Below are positions 32,673 to 40,074 of a stretch of DNA of 43,059 nt, piece by piece (within the stretch, counting starts at the first letter, position 1; every line of letters starts with the position of its first letter). The stretch is taken from NCBI GenBank assembly GCA_034430255.1, contig DAOUEU010000046.1, positions 1 to 43,059 on the forward strand. The letters run 5' to 3'. The position numbers and the translations under genes are program-made. Below the pieces are notes generated by a model that made no database searches, was not told the origin of the DNA, and saw nothing but the letters and a program-made list of their open reading frames with translations. The DNA comes from DATKYK01 sp034430255 (GTDB taxonomy: Bacteria > Chloroflexota > Dehalococcoidia > E44-bin15).

Positions 32673-33869
32673 CTAAAGCCCCACCAAGAAAACGCTGACA
32701 ACATTTACCGGGGGAATTCCCCCCATGTTATGGGTAAGGCCAAATTTTGGATCCTTTATCTGCCGTGGCCCGGCCTTCCCCTGAAGCTGCTTGTACATCT
32801 CATACATCATCCGCAGCCCCGAAGCGCCAATGGGATGACCGAAGCACTTGAGGCCTCCGTCAGGCTGTGAGGGGATTTTACCATCGATGTCGTAGAAACC
32901 CGCCTCGATATCTTCCTTGGCTCGCCCACGTGGCGAGATTCCCAAGTCTTCGTACTCGGTAAGCTCTGTGATGGAGAAACAGTCGTGGACCTCCATCATG
33001 CTTAGCTCCTCCCGGGGGCTCTTGATCCCCGCCTCAGCGTAAGCCTTCTTTGAGGCTCTGACAGTAGTCTCCACATGAGCATAGTCCCAGTCGGTGAACA
33101 TCAGCTCCTCTCCGGAACTCACAGAGATCTGTAGTGCCTTAACATAGACCGGATCAGGCCTGAATTTCTTGGCCAGCTCGGCCCGGGTCACTATGGCCGC
33201 CGCAGCGCCATCACTCACCCCGCAGCAGTCAAATAGACCCAGAGGCCAGGCTACGATAGGAGCGTTCATTACCTGTTCGATGGTGATCTCGCGGCGAAGG
33301 TGCGCCTTGGGGTTCATAGCCCCGTTGTGATGGCTCTTCACCGATATATGGGCCAGGGCACGTTTGCCTTCATCGGGGCTGAGGCCATACTGCGAGAAAT
33401 ACCTGGTACCCATCATGGCAAACGCCCCGGGAGGAGTAAAATTGGGAAAGGCAGCCCTCAGCGATGTCCCCATCTGGGTATCGTTTTGAGGAAGACCACC
33501 ATAGCCAGTGTCCTTAAGCTTCTCCACACCGAGTGCCAAACATATATCATAGGCCCCGGCGGCAACGGCATAGCAGGCTCCTCTCAAGGCCTCCGAGCCA
33601 GTGGCGCAGAAGTTCTCGACTCTCGTTGCCGGAATGAACGGCAGCTTTAACGTAGCAGCTATGGGGATGGCGGACTTCCCCACAGAGACCTCCTCATAGC
33701 ATGTTCCAGACCAGGCAGCATCGATGTCTTTCTTCTCTATACCGGCGTCCTCGATAGCTTCGATAAAGGCCTCGATCATTAAGTCCTGAGGGCCCTTGTC
33801 CCACCGTTCTCCAAACTGGGTGCATCCCATCCCGATAATAGCGATCCTGTCCTTTATCCCTTCAGCCAT
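32673..33869 (-). CDS. Thiolase, SCP-x/lipid-transfer type
   Basis: The 398-residue product is a non-classical thiolase. The nucleophile is Cys88 in ENFCATGSEAL; other active-site residues are His295 (EVHDCFS) and His345 (GHPIGASG). The second Cys motif of classical thiolases is replaced by THNMGG with His380, as in SCP2/SCP-x thiolases. Enzymes of this group often require a DUF35 partner; the adjacent upstream gene supplies one as a fusion, 24 bases away. The likely reaction is thiolytic or retro-Claisen cleavage or condensation of acyl-CoA. Which direction runs in the cell is not known. Confidence 0.92.
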   Translation of the reverse strand: MAEGIKDRIAIIGMGCTQFGERWDKGPQDLMIEAFIEAIEDAGIEKKDIDAAWSGTCYEEVSVGKSAIPIAATLKLPFIPATRVENFCATGSEALRGACYAVAAGAYDICLALGVEKLKDTGYGGLPQNDTQMGTSLRAAFPNFTPPGAFAMMGTRYFSQYGLSPDEGKRALAHISVKSHHNGAMNPKAHLRREITIEQVMNAPIVAWPLGLFDCCGVSDGAAAAIVTRAELAKKFRPDPVYVKALQISVSSGEELMFTDWDYAHVETTVRASKKAYAEAGIKSPREELSMMEVHDCFSITELTEYEDLGISPRGRAKEDIEAGFYDIDGKIPSQPDGGLKCFGHPIGASGLRMMYEMYKQLQGKAGPRQIKDPKFGLTHNMGGIPPVNVVSVFLVGL

Positions 33870-33893
33870 AATTACTCCCTTCTGAATTTGTTT

Positions 33894-35339
33894 CTAAACT
33901 CGAATTGGCGTTGCTTTCCAGTAGTAGGCATGGATACCACGTGTCACGTCGTGATACTTCCTGCGGAAGCTCATCTCCACCGGCATACCTACCTCAAGCG
34001 AATCAAGCTCGCAGTCTATGAGATCACATAACCACCTTCCCCCTCCCTCGAAGTCTACCATGCCGTAGATTGCCGGTGGGCTGGGACTGAAGGCTAAGAT
34101 ATCTCCGGTATAGGTGAACAGGTGCCCCTTCTTATCGGAGAAGCGATAGCTTTCCATCTCATGGACAGCTCCACATTTAGGATTGGCACATATCTCCTGC
34201 GGGGGGTATTGTGGGGTTCCACAGCGCTTGCACTTCGATCCGCAGAGGCCCAGGACCATCCTTCTTTCCCTCCACAGCGTTGACAGCTGGGTGGGGGCAA
34301 CCTCTTCTCCACGACCCCCAGTGTCTATATTCAGTATCTCACGGAAGGTGACGTATTTCTCGTAGCTACCCAGATCTTTCTTTGAAGCCAGGTGTCCCTT
34401 GACCCCCCTTCTATCCCTGGCCTTCTCTATTTCTCCGGTAACCTCCAGGAATAGAGCGTCGCTACCGTTACCATAACTGGCAACGAGAATCTTGTCTCCG
34501 GGCTTGGCCACCTCCAGTGCCGCTACCAGTATCTGGAGGGTGTAGGCAGTGCCGGTATTACCTATAGCTGTAAACATGTGGTCCTGTATTTGATCAGGTT
34601 CAAACCCCAGTTTTTTGCCTATGTCTGCATGGGCTCTTATATAGAGGCATGGGTAAACCACCTTGGCAAAGTCCTTGGGCGTAAGCTTGTATTTATTAAG
34701 AAGCCCGGAGATAGACTCTGAGATGAATTTGTCATAGCCTTCATCCCTGACCCATCTGTCCTCCCAGGTACGGTTATACCTGTCGGTATCTGCCCTCCAG
34801 TTGTCCACGAAATCATAGGAGAGGGAGTAGGTGCCCTCGACGCTGGCGATCACCCCACTATCTCCAAAAAGGAGGGCTGCTGCGCCATCACCGTAGATCT
34901 CCTCCTGAAAGCCACCCGGTTTCCCCAGACGGCAATCTGAGGCACATACCATGACGTTCTTCGCTGAACCCGATGATACCGCATCGTAGGCAGAGATGAG
35001 AGCACCTGTTCCAGACTTGATGGATGTGGTGAAGTCAGACGTTCGAATCGCGGGGCTGAGGTCGAGGGCAGTGGCTATTATGCCCGCATTCTGCCTTTCC
35101 CTGTAGGGTGTGGTGGTGGTGGCAAAGAAAAGCCCGTCGATCTTCTCCCGCTCAAGCCCGTTCATACAGTCCATGGCGGAGGCTACCGCCATCGTGACGC
35201 TGTCCTCGTCATAGTTGGCCACTGCTTTCTCGCCGGGAAGGAGGGATGCTGGGTTTAGCCACCCTAGGGCCCCATAGATAGTCATGCGGTTGATGCGGTA
35301 CAAAGGGATATAAGCACCGTACGAAGTAATTCCTACCAT
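33894..35339 (-). CDS. HMG-CoA synthase-like protein fused to a DUF35 Zn-ribbon/OB domain, catalytic residues missing
   Basis: Residues 1 to about 345 resemble archaeal-type HMG-CoA synthase (MVGITSYGAYIPLYRI, DEDSVTMAVASA, YGDGAAALLFGD, IGNTGTAYTLQILVAAL). The catalytic Cys, in archaeal enzymes within a D-F-x-x-A-C-K-A-G-T type motif, is Ile107 here (DFTTSIKSGT). The catalytic His of the F-H-x-P-N-G-K motif aligns with Pro230 (VVYPCLYIRA). The Glu position (E146) is kept. Residues about 350-481 are a DUF35 domain with a zinc ribbon (C370, C373, C384, C389) and an OB fold. In archaea thiolase, DUF35 and HMG-CoA synthase form one complex, so this fusion may scaffold the neighbouring thiolase. 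Genuine HMG-CoA synthesis looks unlikely. Confidence 0.88.
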   Translation of the reverse strand: MVGITSYGAYIPLYRINRMTIYGALGWLNPASLLPGEKAVANYDEDSVTMAVASAMDCMNGLEREKIDGLFFATTTTPYRERQNAGIIATALDLSPAIRTSDFTTSIKSGTGALISAYDAVSSGSAKNVMVCASDCRLGKPGGFQEEIYGDGAAALLFGDSGVIASVEGTYSLSYDFVDNWRADTDRYNRTWEDRWVRDEGYDKFISESISGLLNKYKLTPKDFAKVVYPCLYIRAHADIGKKLGFEPDQIQDHMFTAIGNTGTAYTLQILVAALEVAKPGDKILVASYGNGSDALFLEVTGEIEKARDRRGVKGHLASKKDLGSYEKYVTFREILNIDTGGRGEEVAPTQLSTLWRERRMVLGLCGSKCKRCGTPQYPPQEICANPKCGAVHEMESYRFSDKKGHLFTYTGDILAFSPSPPAIYGMVDFEGGGRWLCDLIDCELDSLEVGMPVEMSFRRKYHDVTRGIHAYYWKATPIRV

Positions 35340-35468
35340 AGTACTCCATCCTTTCTACTTTTCAGGTGAACTATAGTGTACCATGTCTATACTCAAGGTT
35401 CAATTGCTATGGATTATACTCCGATGATATCACCCCTTCCTGGATAAAGGACAGACCGAATAATCTGT

Positions 35469-37061
35469 CTAGTACTTAACGGACTTTCCATACTTCTCCC
35501 TGAGGACTGTCTTCAGCACCTTACCCGCTGGGTTACGGGGAAGGGCATCCATGAAATCCACCGACTTAGGCTTCTTGTAGCTGGCCAGATTCTGCTTGCA
35601 GTACTCCACGACCTCCTCCCCGGTCATGCTCTCTCCTTGCTTACAGACCACAATGGCCTTAACCGATTCGCCCCACTCCTCGTCGTGAACCCCGATTACG
35701 GCACACTCCAGGATCTTGGGGTGACTGAAGAGGACTTCTTCGATCTCTGCGGGGTAGATATTCTCTCCCCCGCTGATAATCATGTCCTTCTTCCGGTCTA
35801 CGATATAGATAAACCCTTCTTCATCCTGCCTCACCAGATCGGTGGAGTGAAACCATCCTCCCCTCATGGCTTCCGCGGTGACCTCAGGGTCCTTGTAGTA
35901 CTCCTTCATTACAGTAGGTCCCCGGTAAATCGCCTCCCCGATTTCTCCCACTGACACATCGTTGTCTTTTTCGTCTACCACCCGTATCTCGATAAAGGGA
36001 AGGGCTCGGCCCACCGATGTCTCTCGCCCCTCATATTCGCTGGGCATAAGACCTGAAACCACCGGGCTCATCTCGGTCTGCCCGAACATGTCGAAGATCT
36101 TGACATTAGAGAAGTGCTTAATGATTTGCTTCCGAGTCTCTGTGGGCAGAATCGCCGCTCCTGTCACCCAAAGTTGGAGTGAACTGGTATCGTATTTCTC
36201 CAGATCAGGAAGCTGTAGCAGGAAGAACGCCATTGCTGGTATCAGGAGAATGGCATTGATTTTTTCCTTCTCGATGGTCTGCATGATATATTCAGGGTTG
36301 AAAACCTCCACTGGTAATACCATGGTGGCACCCAGGAAAAAACTGATCTGGCAGAAGGCGAAAGCCGCTAGGTGGAATATAGGAGGAACAGCAAAAGCTG
36401 TAGCGTTGGTAATATCAGGCATTCCCGGTTCAGAGGCCACAAACATGCTTTCTAGCATGCACATCACCACTTCATTCTTGTGGGTTAATACAGCGCCCTT
36501 GGGACTACCGGTGGTTCCAGCGGTGTACATGATGAATGCAGGGTCCTCTTCTTCCACCATAATGAGCGGTTCATCGTCGGTATACTTCGCAATCCAGGTT
36601 TCGTAGTGCAGCATGCCCTCCACTGGCTTATCAGTGATGGAAACATAGTTCCTCACCTTGGGCAGGTCCTTTTGTATGCCACTTATCATTTCCGTAAAAG
36701 CCTCCCCCATGATGAAGGCCTCGGCCTCAGAGTGATTTACAATGTACTTTAGCTCTTCTCCATGGAGTCGGAAGTTGAGGGGCACTGCCACCCCACCGAT
36801 CTTCGCTAGTGCAAAGTAGGCCTCCATAAACTGGTTGCAGTTGAAGGCCAGTATAGCTACCTTGGACCCCTTATTTATTCCCAAATCCAGCAAGGCGTGG
36901 GCCAGCCGGTTTACGCGTGCATTGAACTGCCTGTATGTCAGGCGCACTTTTCCATATATCAGCGCCTCTTTGTCGGGGAACTTACGCGCGTCACGAGCAA
37001 CCATTTCCCCTAAAAGAAGCCTTCTTCCCAGTGCTTCCTCTATTACATGTTTGTCCTTCAT
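35469..37061 (-). CDS. AMP-forming acyl-CoA synthetase
   Basis: The 530-residue product belongs to the ANL superfamily. It has the P-loop YTAGTTGSPKG (179-189), FGQTEMSP, the hinge region STDLVRQDEEGF, DRKKDMIISGGENIYPAEIE and the catalytic Lys514 in NPAGKVLK. It would activate a carboxylic acid to its CoA thioester at the expense of ATP, with AMP as product. It is the first gene of the acyl-CoA operon on this strand and 83 bases downstream of the protease gene. The sequence resembles long-chain or aryl acyl-CoA ligases; chain length cannot be predicted. Confidence 0.93.
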   Translation of the reverse strand: MKDKHVIEEALGRRLLLGEMVARDARKFPDKEALIYGKVRLTYRQFNARVNRLAHALLDLGINKGSKVAILAFNCNQFMEAYFALAKIGGVAVPLNFRLHGEELKYIVNHSEAEAFIMGEAFTEMISGIQKDLPKVRNYVSITDKPVEGMLHYETWIAKYTDDEPLIMVEEEDPAFIMYTAGTTGSPKGAVLTHKNEVVMCMLESMFVASEPGMPDITNATAFAVPPIFHLAAFAFCQISFFLGATMVLPVEVFNPEYIMQTIEKEKINAILLIPAMAFFLLQLPDLEKYDTSSLQLWVTGAAILPTETRKQIIKHFSNVKIFDMFGQTEMSPVVSGLMPSEYEGRETSVGRALPFIEIRVVDEKDNDVSVGEIGEAIYRGPTVMKEYYKDPEVTAEAMRGGWFHSTDLVRQDEEGFIYIVDRKKDMIISGGENIYPAEIEEVLFSHPKILECAVIGVHDEEWGESVKAIVVCKQGESMTGEEVVEYCKQNLASYKKPKSVDFMDALPRNPAGKVLKTVLREKYGKSVKY

Positions 37062-37144
37062 GGTTATACTCCCATATTTTCAGAAGGCTTTATTAGAATG
37101 CTAGATGCAAATCATCAGTATCGATTTATTTTGACACTGATGGT

Positions 37145-38368
37145 TTACCTGCCGGGGATAGAATTTATTGTCCCACAACGGGGACACCTGATACTATTTC
37201 CCTTAAAATCGGGTGGAACCCTGAATTTCGCCCCGCAGTTACAGGCAAGAGCAGTGTACTGGTTTAGCTTCTCCAGCATGTCAGAGACCTCCCTGGTCCG
37301 CTCTAGCCTTTCTACCTTTTCTGGCCTCCTTTCCTCAACCGATGACCCCCGGGCCTCCACGAGACCAGCGGCTCCTGCCAGCGTAGCGCTGGGGATAATC
37401 CCCCCCCTTCCCTTATGAACCTGACGGAATACCCGATCGTAATCAGCAAACGAGGCGCTACCCCCCATGCTTCTAAGCACCCTGATCCGTTCAGACGTGG
37501 GTGGGTGAGTGCTGGTAAGGTCACTGGCCTTAAACCCCGGCTTGTGCAGCGGGTTGATGATATACATTGGGGCGGTCACCCGGTTTGCCGAAGATAGCAC
37601 CTGGGTAGATGAGGATATCTTTTCCAGCGCTGAAGCCAGCCCCTCGGGGTATCTGGTATAAAGCGCTGATGATGCATCCGCCAGATACTCTCGCCTCCGC
37701 GACATAGCGAAGTAGAGCAGCCTGGCGATGATCGGTGCGAGTATGATAAGCACAATCCCCACCAGAAGGATGATTATCTGTGCCTGTCCGCCACCACCTG
37801 ATGAGCCCCTGCGTCCACCACGGGCACCGCCGAGAATAAGGTACCATATCGCCAGGTCAGCGAGCAGCACTATAACCCCCATCATGATACCGGTCAGAAC
37901 CATAAGGAGTACATCACGGTTCCTGATGTGCCCTATCTCGTGGGCAATCGCGCCCTGAAGTTCATCGCGGTTTAGCCTCTGTAACAGCCCCGAGGTGACA
38001 GCTATTGCTGCTTTATTGGGGTCTCTTCCTGTGGCGAAGGCATTGGGGGCAGGGTCATCTATGATGTATATATCCGGCATCTTGGGAAGCCCTGATGCTA
38101 TCTTCATCTCCTCCACTATATTAAACAGCTGGGGGTGATCTTTGCGTTCCAGTTTCCTTGCCTTGGATACGGAGAGGAAGATCTGGTCTCCCTGGTAAAA
38201 GGCGACCAGGTTCATAATCAGCCATATTATAGATGCCAGGATAATGCCTGCTACGCCGCTATCAAAAAATACCTCTCCGATCAAGTAGCCGATAGCAAGC
38301 AGCAGCGCTCCCATGCCAGCTACCAGCCAGATCGATTTAATCTTGTTCGACCTAATCTGTTCCCACAT
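37145..38368 (-). CDS. htpX: HtpX-like M48 membrane metalloprotease with C-terminal Zn ribbon
   Basis: HtpX-type proteases degrade damaged membrane proteins. The 407-residue product has two N-terminal membrane helices (about 12-33 and 38-58), the zinc site HEIGH (143-147) with Glu227 in SRRREYLAD as third ligand, and two further helices (about 155-180 and 197-220). Unlike E. coli HtpX (about 290 residues), it continues for about 100 residues with a charged linker and a zinc ribbon (C376, C378, C395, C398). The added ribbon may bind substrate or nucleic acid or be regulatory. It follows lemA by 49 bases, a common pair. Confidence 0.92.
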   Translation of the reverse strand: MWEQIRSNKIKSIWLVAGMGALLLAIGYLIGEVFFDSGVAGIILASIIWLIMNLVAFYQGDQIFLSVSKARKLERKDHPQLFNIVEEMKIASGLPKMPDIYIIDDPAPNAFATGRDPNKAAIAVTSGLLQRLNRDELQGAIAHEIGHIRNRDVLLMVLTGIMMGVIVLLADLAIWYLILGGARGGRRGSSGGGGQAQIIILLVGIVLIILAPIIARLLYFAMSRRREYLADASSALYTRYPEGLASALEKISSSTQVLSSANRVTAPMYIINPLHKPGFKASDLTSTHPPTSERIRVLRSMGGSASFADYDRVFRQVHKGRGGIIPSATLAGAAGLVEARGSSVEERRPEKVERLERTREVSDMLEKLNQYTALACNCGAKFRVPPDFKGNSIRCPRCGTINSIPGR

Positions 38369-38417
38369 ATATAGGCCTGTATTCTTAAAGCCGATAAGCT
38401 CTAATCAACTGCCGTCA

Positions 38418-38984
38418 TCAGGTGAAGCTTACCTTTGGAACCTCTCGCTCTGCCGGTGCTTCCAGCTCAAAGAATTCCCCAACCTTGAAACCGGTCATGC
38501 CAGCCACCAAATTGGATGGAAACATCTGAACCTTGTTGTTCAGGTTCATTACCCCGTCATTATAGAACTGCCGGGCGAAGCTTATCTTGTTCTCGGTGGA
38601 GGTAAGCTCTTCCTGCAGGGCGAGGAAATTTTGATTTGCCTTAAGGTCGGGATAATTTTCCGCAACAGCGAAGAACCGCGTCAAGATGCCGCTCAGCTCG
38701 CCTTCCGCCTTTGCCTGCTGGCCCACACCGTGACCGCTGGCCGCTACCGCCGAGGTCCTGGCCTTGGTTACCGCCTCCAGCGTATCCCGCTCATGTTTCA
38801 TATAACCCTTGGCCGTCTCAACCAGATTGGGTATCAGGTCGTGCCGCCGCTTGAGCTGGACATCGATCTGAGACCAGGAGTTTTTCACCTGGTTCCTCAG
38901 CCCTACCAGCGAATTGTAGAGCGCGAAGAATAAAATCACCAGCACGACAACTACACCGATTACAACGTAAACTGCGACCATCAT
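38418..38984 (-). CDS. lemA: LemA family protein
   Basis: The 188-residue product has one N-terminal membrane helix (residues about 3-24, AVYVVIGVVVVLVILFFALY) followed by the LemA helical domain, with the hallmark NQVKNSWSQIDVQLKRRHDLIPNLVE-type segment (shown here at about 31-57) and FARQFYND near residue 140. LemA proteins are membrane-anchored with an exposed helical bundle; their role is not settled. They are often encoded next to htpX, as here, which suggests a shared function in membrane protein turnover. Confidence 0.93.
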   Translation of the reverse strand: MMVAVYVVIGVVVVLVILFFALYNSLVGLRNQVKNSWSQIDVQLKRRHDLIPNLVETAKGYMKHERDTLEAVTKARTSAVAASGHGVGQQAKAEGELSGILTRFFAVAENYPDLKANQNFLALQEELTSTENKISFARQFYNDGVMNLNNKVQMFPSNLVAGMTGFKVGEFFELEAPAEREVPKVSFT

Positions 38985-39008
38985 TACACCTCCAAAATTG
39001 GTTTTTAG

Positions 39009-39428
39009 CTATTGCCTGGCCTTAAAGACCTCCCCCAAAAAGTTTACAACCCTATCCGGTGCCCCTGACTCCGCGGTAGATTTATCCAGGCGCTGCTTTA
39101 TGACCTGTCCCAACTCACCGCCATCGAACCACATACCCTCCCCTCTGGGGCAGACATCGATAACCACCTCCGGGTCGTGGCCTATGGCAGCTTTTTTCAT
39201 CTTCCTCCTGCATGCGGGGCACCTTCGCTTCTTCTCGGCTACCCCCTTTTCGGGCAGGGTCATTATATCTGCTATATTTAGCTCACCCACCTCAAGGTCC
39301 ATCGATTCCATCATGAGTGACAGCTCACCCGCGTCGAACCAGACACCGAGGCACGTAGTACAGTAGTCGAGCTCGATTCTCTCGTGTTCAACTATAATCA
39401 TGGGCGCTTTGCAGACCGGACAGTACAC
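39009..39428 (-). CDS. Protein with two zf-TFIIB zinc-ribbon domains
   Basis: The 139-residue product has two zf-TFIIB repeats. The first has CPVC at residues 3-6 and CTTCLGVWFDAGEL; the second has CPAC near residue 70 and VCPRGEGMWFDGGEL. The second repeat has one Cys (VCPRGEG) where the first has two, so its zinc site may be incomplete. A GTG start at 39428 follows GGAGG ten bases ahead. It is 24 bases upstream of lemA in the same direction, first gene of a zf-TFIIB, LemA, HtpX set, and a zinc ribbon also ends the protease. Function is unknown. Confidence 0.87.
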   Translation of the reverse strand: MYCPVCKAPMIIVEHERIELDYCTTCLGVWFDAGELSLMMESMDLEVGELNIADIMTLPEKGVAEKKRRCPACRRKMKKAAIGHDPEVVIDVCPRGEGMWFDGGELGQVIKQRLDKSTAESGAPDRVVNFLGEVFKARQ

Positions 39429-39782
39429 TGCTCTTTGGCCTCCTCCGAACTGATATTATTTATATGACTCTTTGAGATCGAATGGCACTTGTGTTTTCGC
39501 TTATATCGAAATCAACAGCATAATAGCAAGCAGTATATGGAACTGTCAATAGACAATTACGGTTGGCCATCCAACATGAATTCCTTGGTGTGACACTCGG
39601 TATCTACAGCTCAATACTAGCTTTATATCTGCCTCCACGCTTTGGTGCGGCATATACGGGCGAGGTGTTTTTGGCATCCACATGCTCACCTGTCTTGCTA
39701 CTCTCTTGTCTTCTTAATATAAAGTCGATGTACCCATATCCTGAAAAGTGTACAGCACGTACTGGCATCGTATACTGTTAGC
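39429..39782. other. Intergenic region between divergent genes
   Basis: About 350 bases separate the minus-strand zf-TFIIB gene from the promoter of the plus-strand histidine kinase. A 72-codon open frame at 39563-39781 has no family resemblance and no binding site. The stretch should hold the promoter of the zf-TFIIB/lemA/htpX genes; I see AT-rich candidates (near 39450-39470 on the minus strand) but no clear one. Confidence 0.4.
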
Positions 39783-39811
39783 TTGACAAAAAAGCCCAAT
39801 GGGTATATATT
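39783..39811 (+). promoter_or_regulatory. Strong sigma70-type promoter upstream of the histidine kinase
   Basis: A perfect TTGACA at 39783-39788, a 17-base spacer and TATATT at 39806-39811 on the plus strand. Transcription should start near 39818, leaving a leader of about 257 bases before the kinase ATG at 40075, much of it nearly pure A and T. Confidence 0.7.
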
Positions 39812-39819
39812 GTACTAGT

Positions 39820-39895
39820 TAGATTAAATAATATATTATAATTAAGTATAATATAAATATTATATATATATTATAATATACTATTATTAGCCATT
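39820..39895. other. AT-only, partly self-complementary tract in the kinase leader
   Basis: From about 39820 to 39895 the sequence is almost only A and T, with repeated TATAAT/ATTATA motifs. The outer parts AGTATAATATA (39845-39855) and TATAATATACT (39872-39882) are largely complementary, so a hairpin is possible. Such tracts also serve as UP elements, protein sites or bent DNA. The rest of the leader (39896-40074) shows nothing I recognise. Confidence 0.55.
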
Positions 39896-40074
39896 ACACA
39901 ATTAGAGTCGCCGGAAAACTGAATAGTTTATCGAAGGAAAGGCTAACCGCGATAATTCGAACGACGCAAATTTAATGATCAAAGATTGGTAGTTTCAATG
40001 TGACTCCAGGGTTGATGATTAACGAGGTAATTTGAGCCTCTCTTGGGGATTTATTATTTAGAAGGCACAGGGAA

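Noticed and set aside
33894..35339. Calling the gene a true HMG-CoA synthase of the mevalonate pathway
   Set aside because: The expected Cys and His positions are Ile and Pro, and no other mevalonate gene is in the window.
39563..39781. 72-codon open frame upstream of the histidine kinase
   Set aside because: No binding site and no family resemblance; it ends at the kinase promoter.
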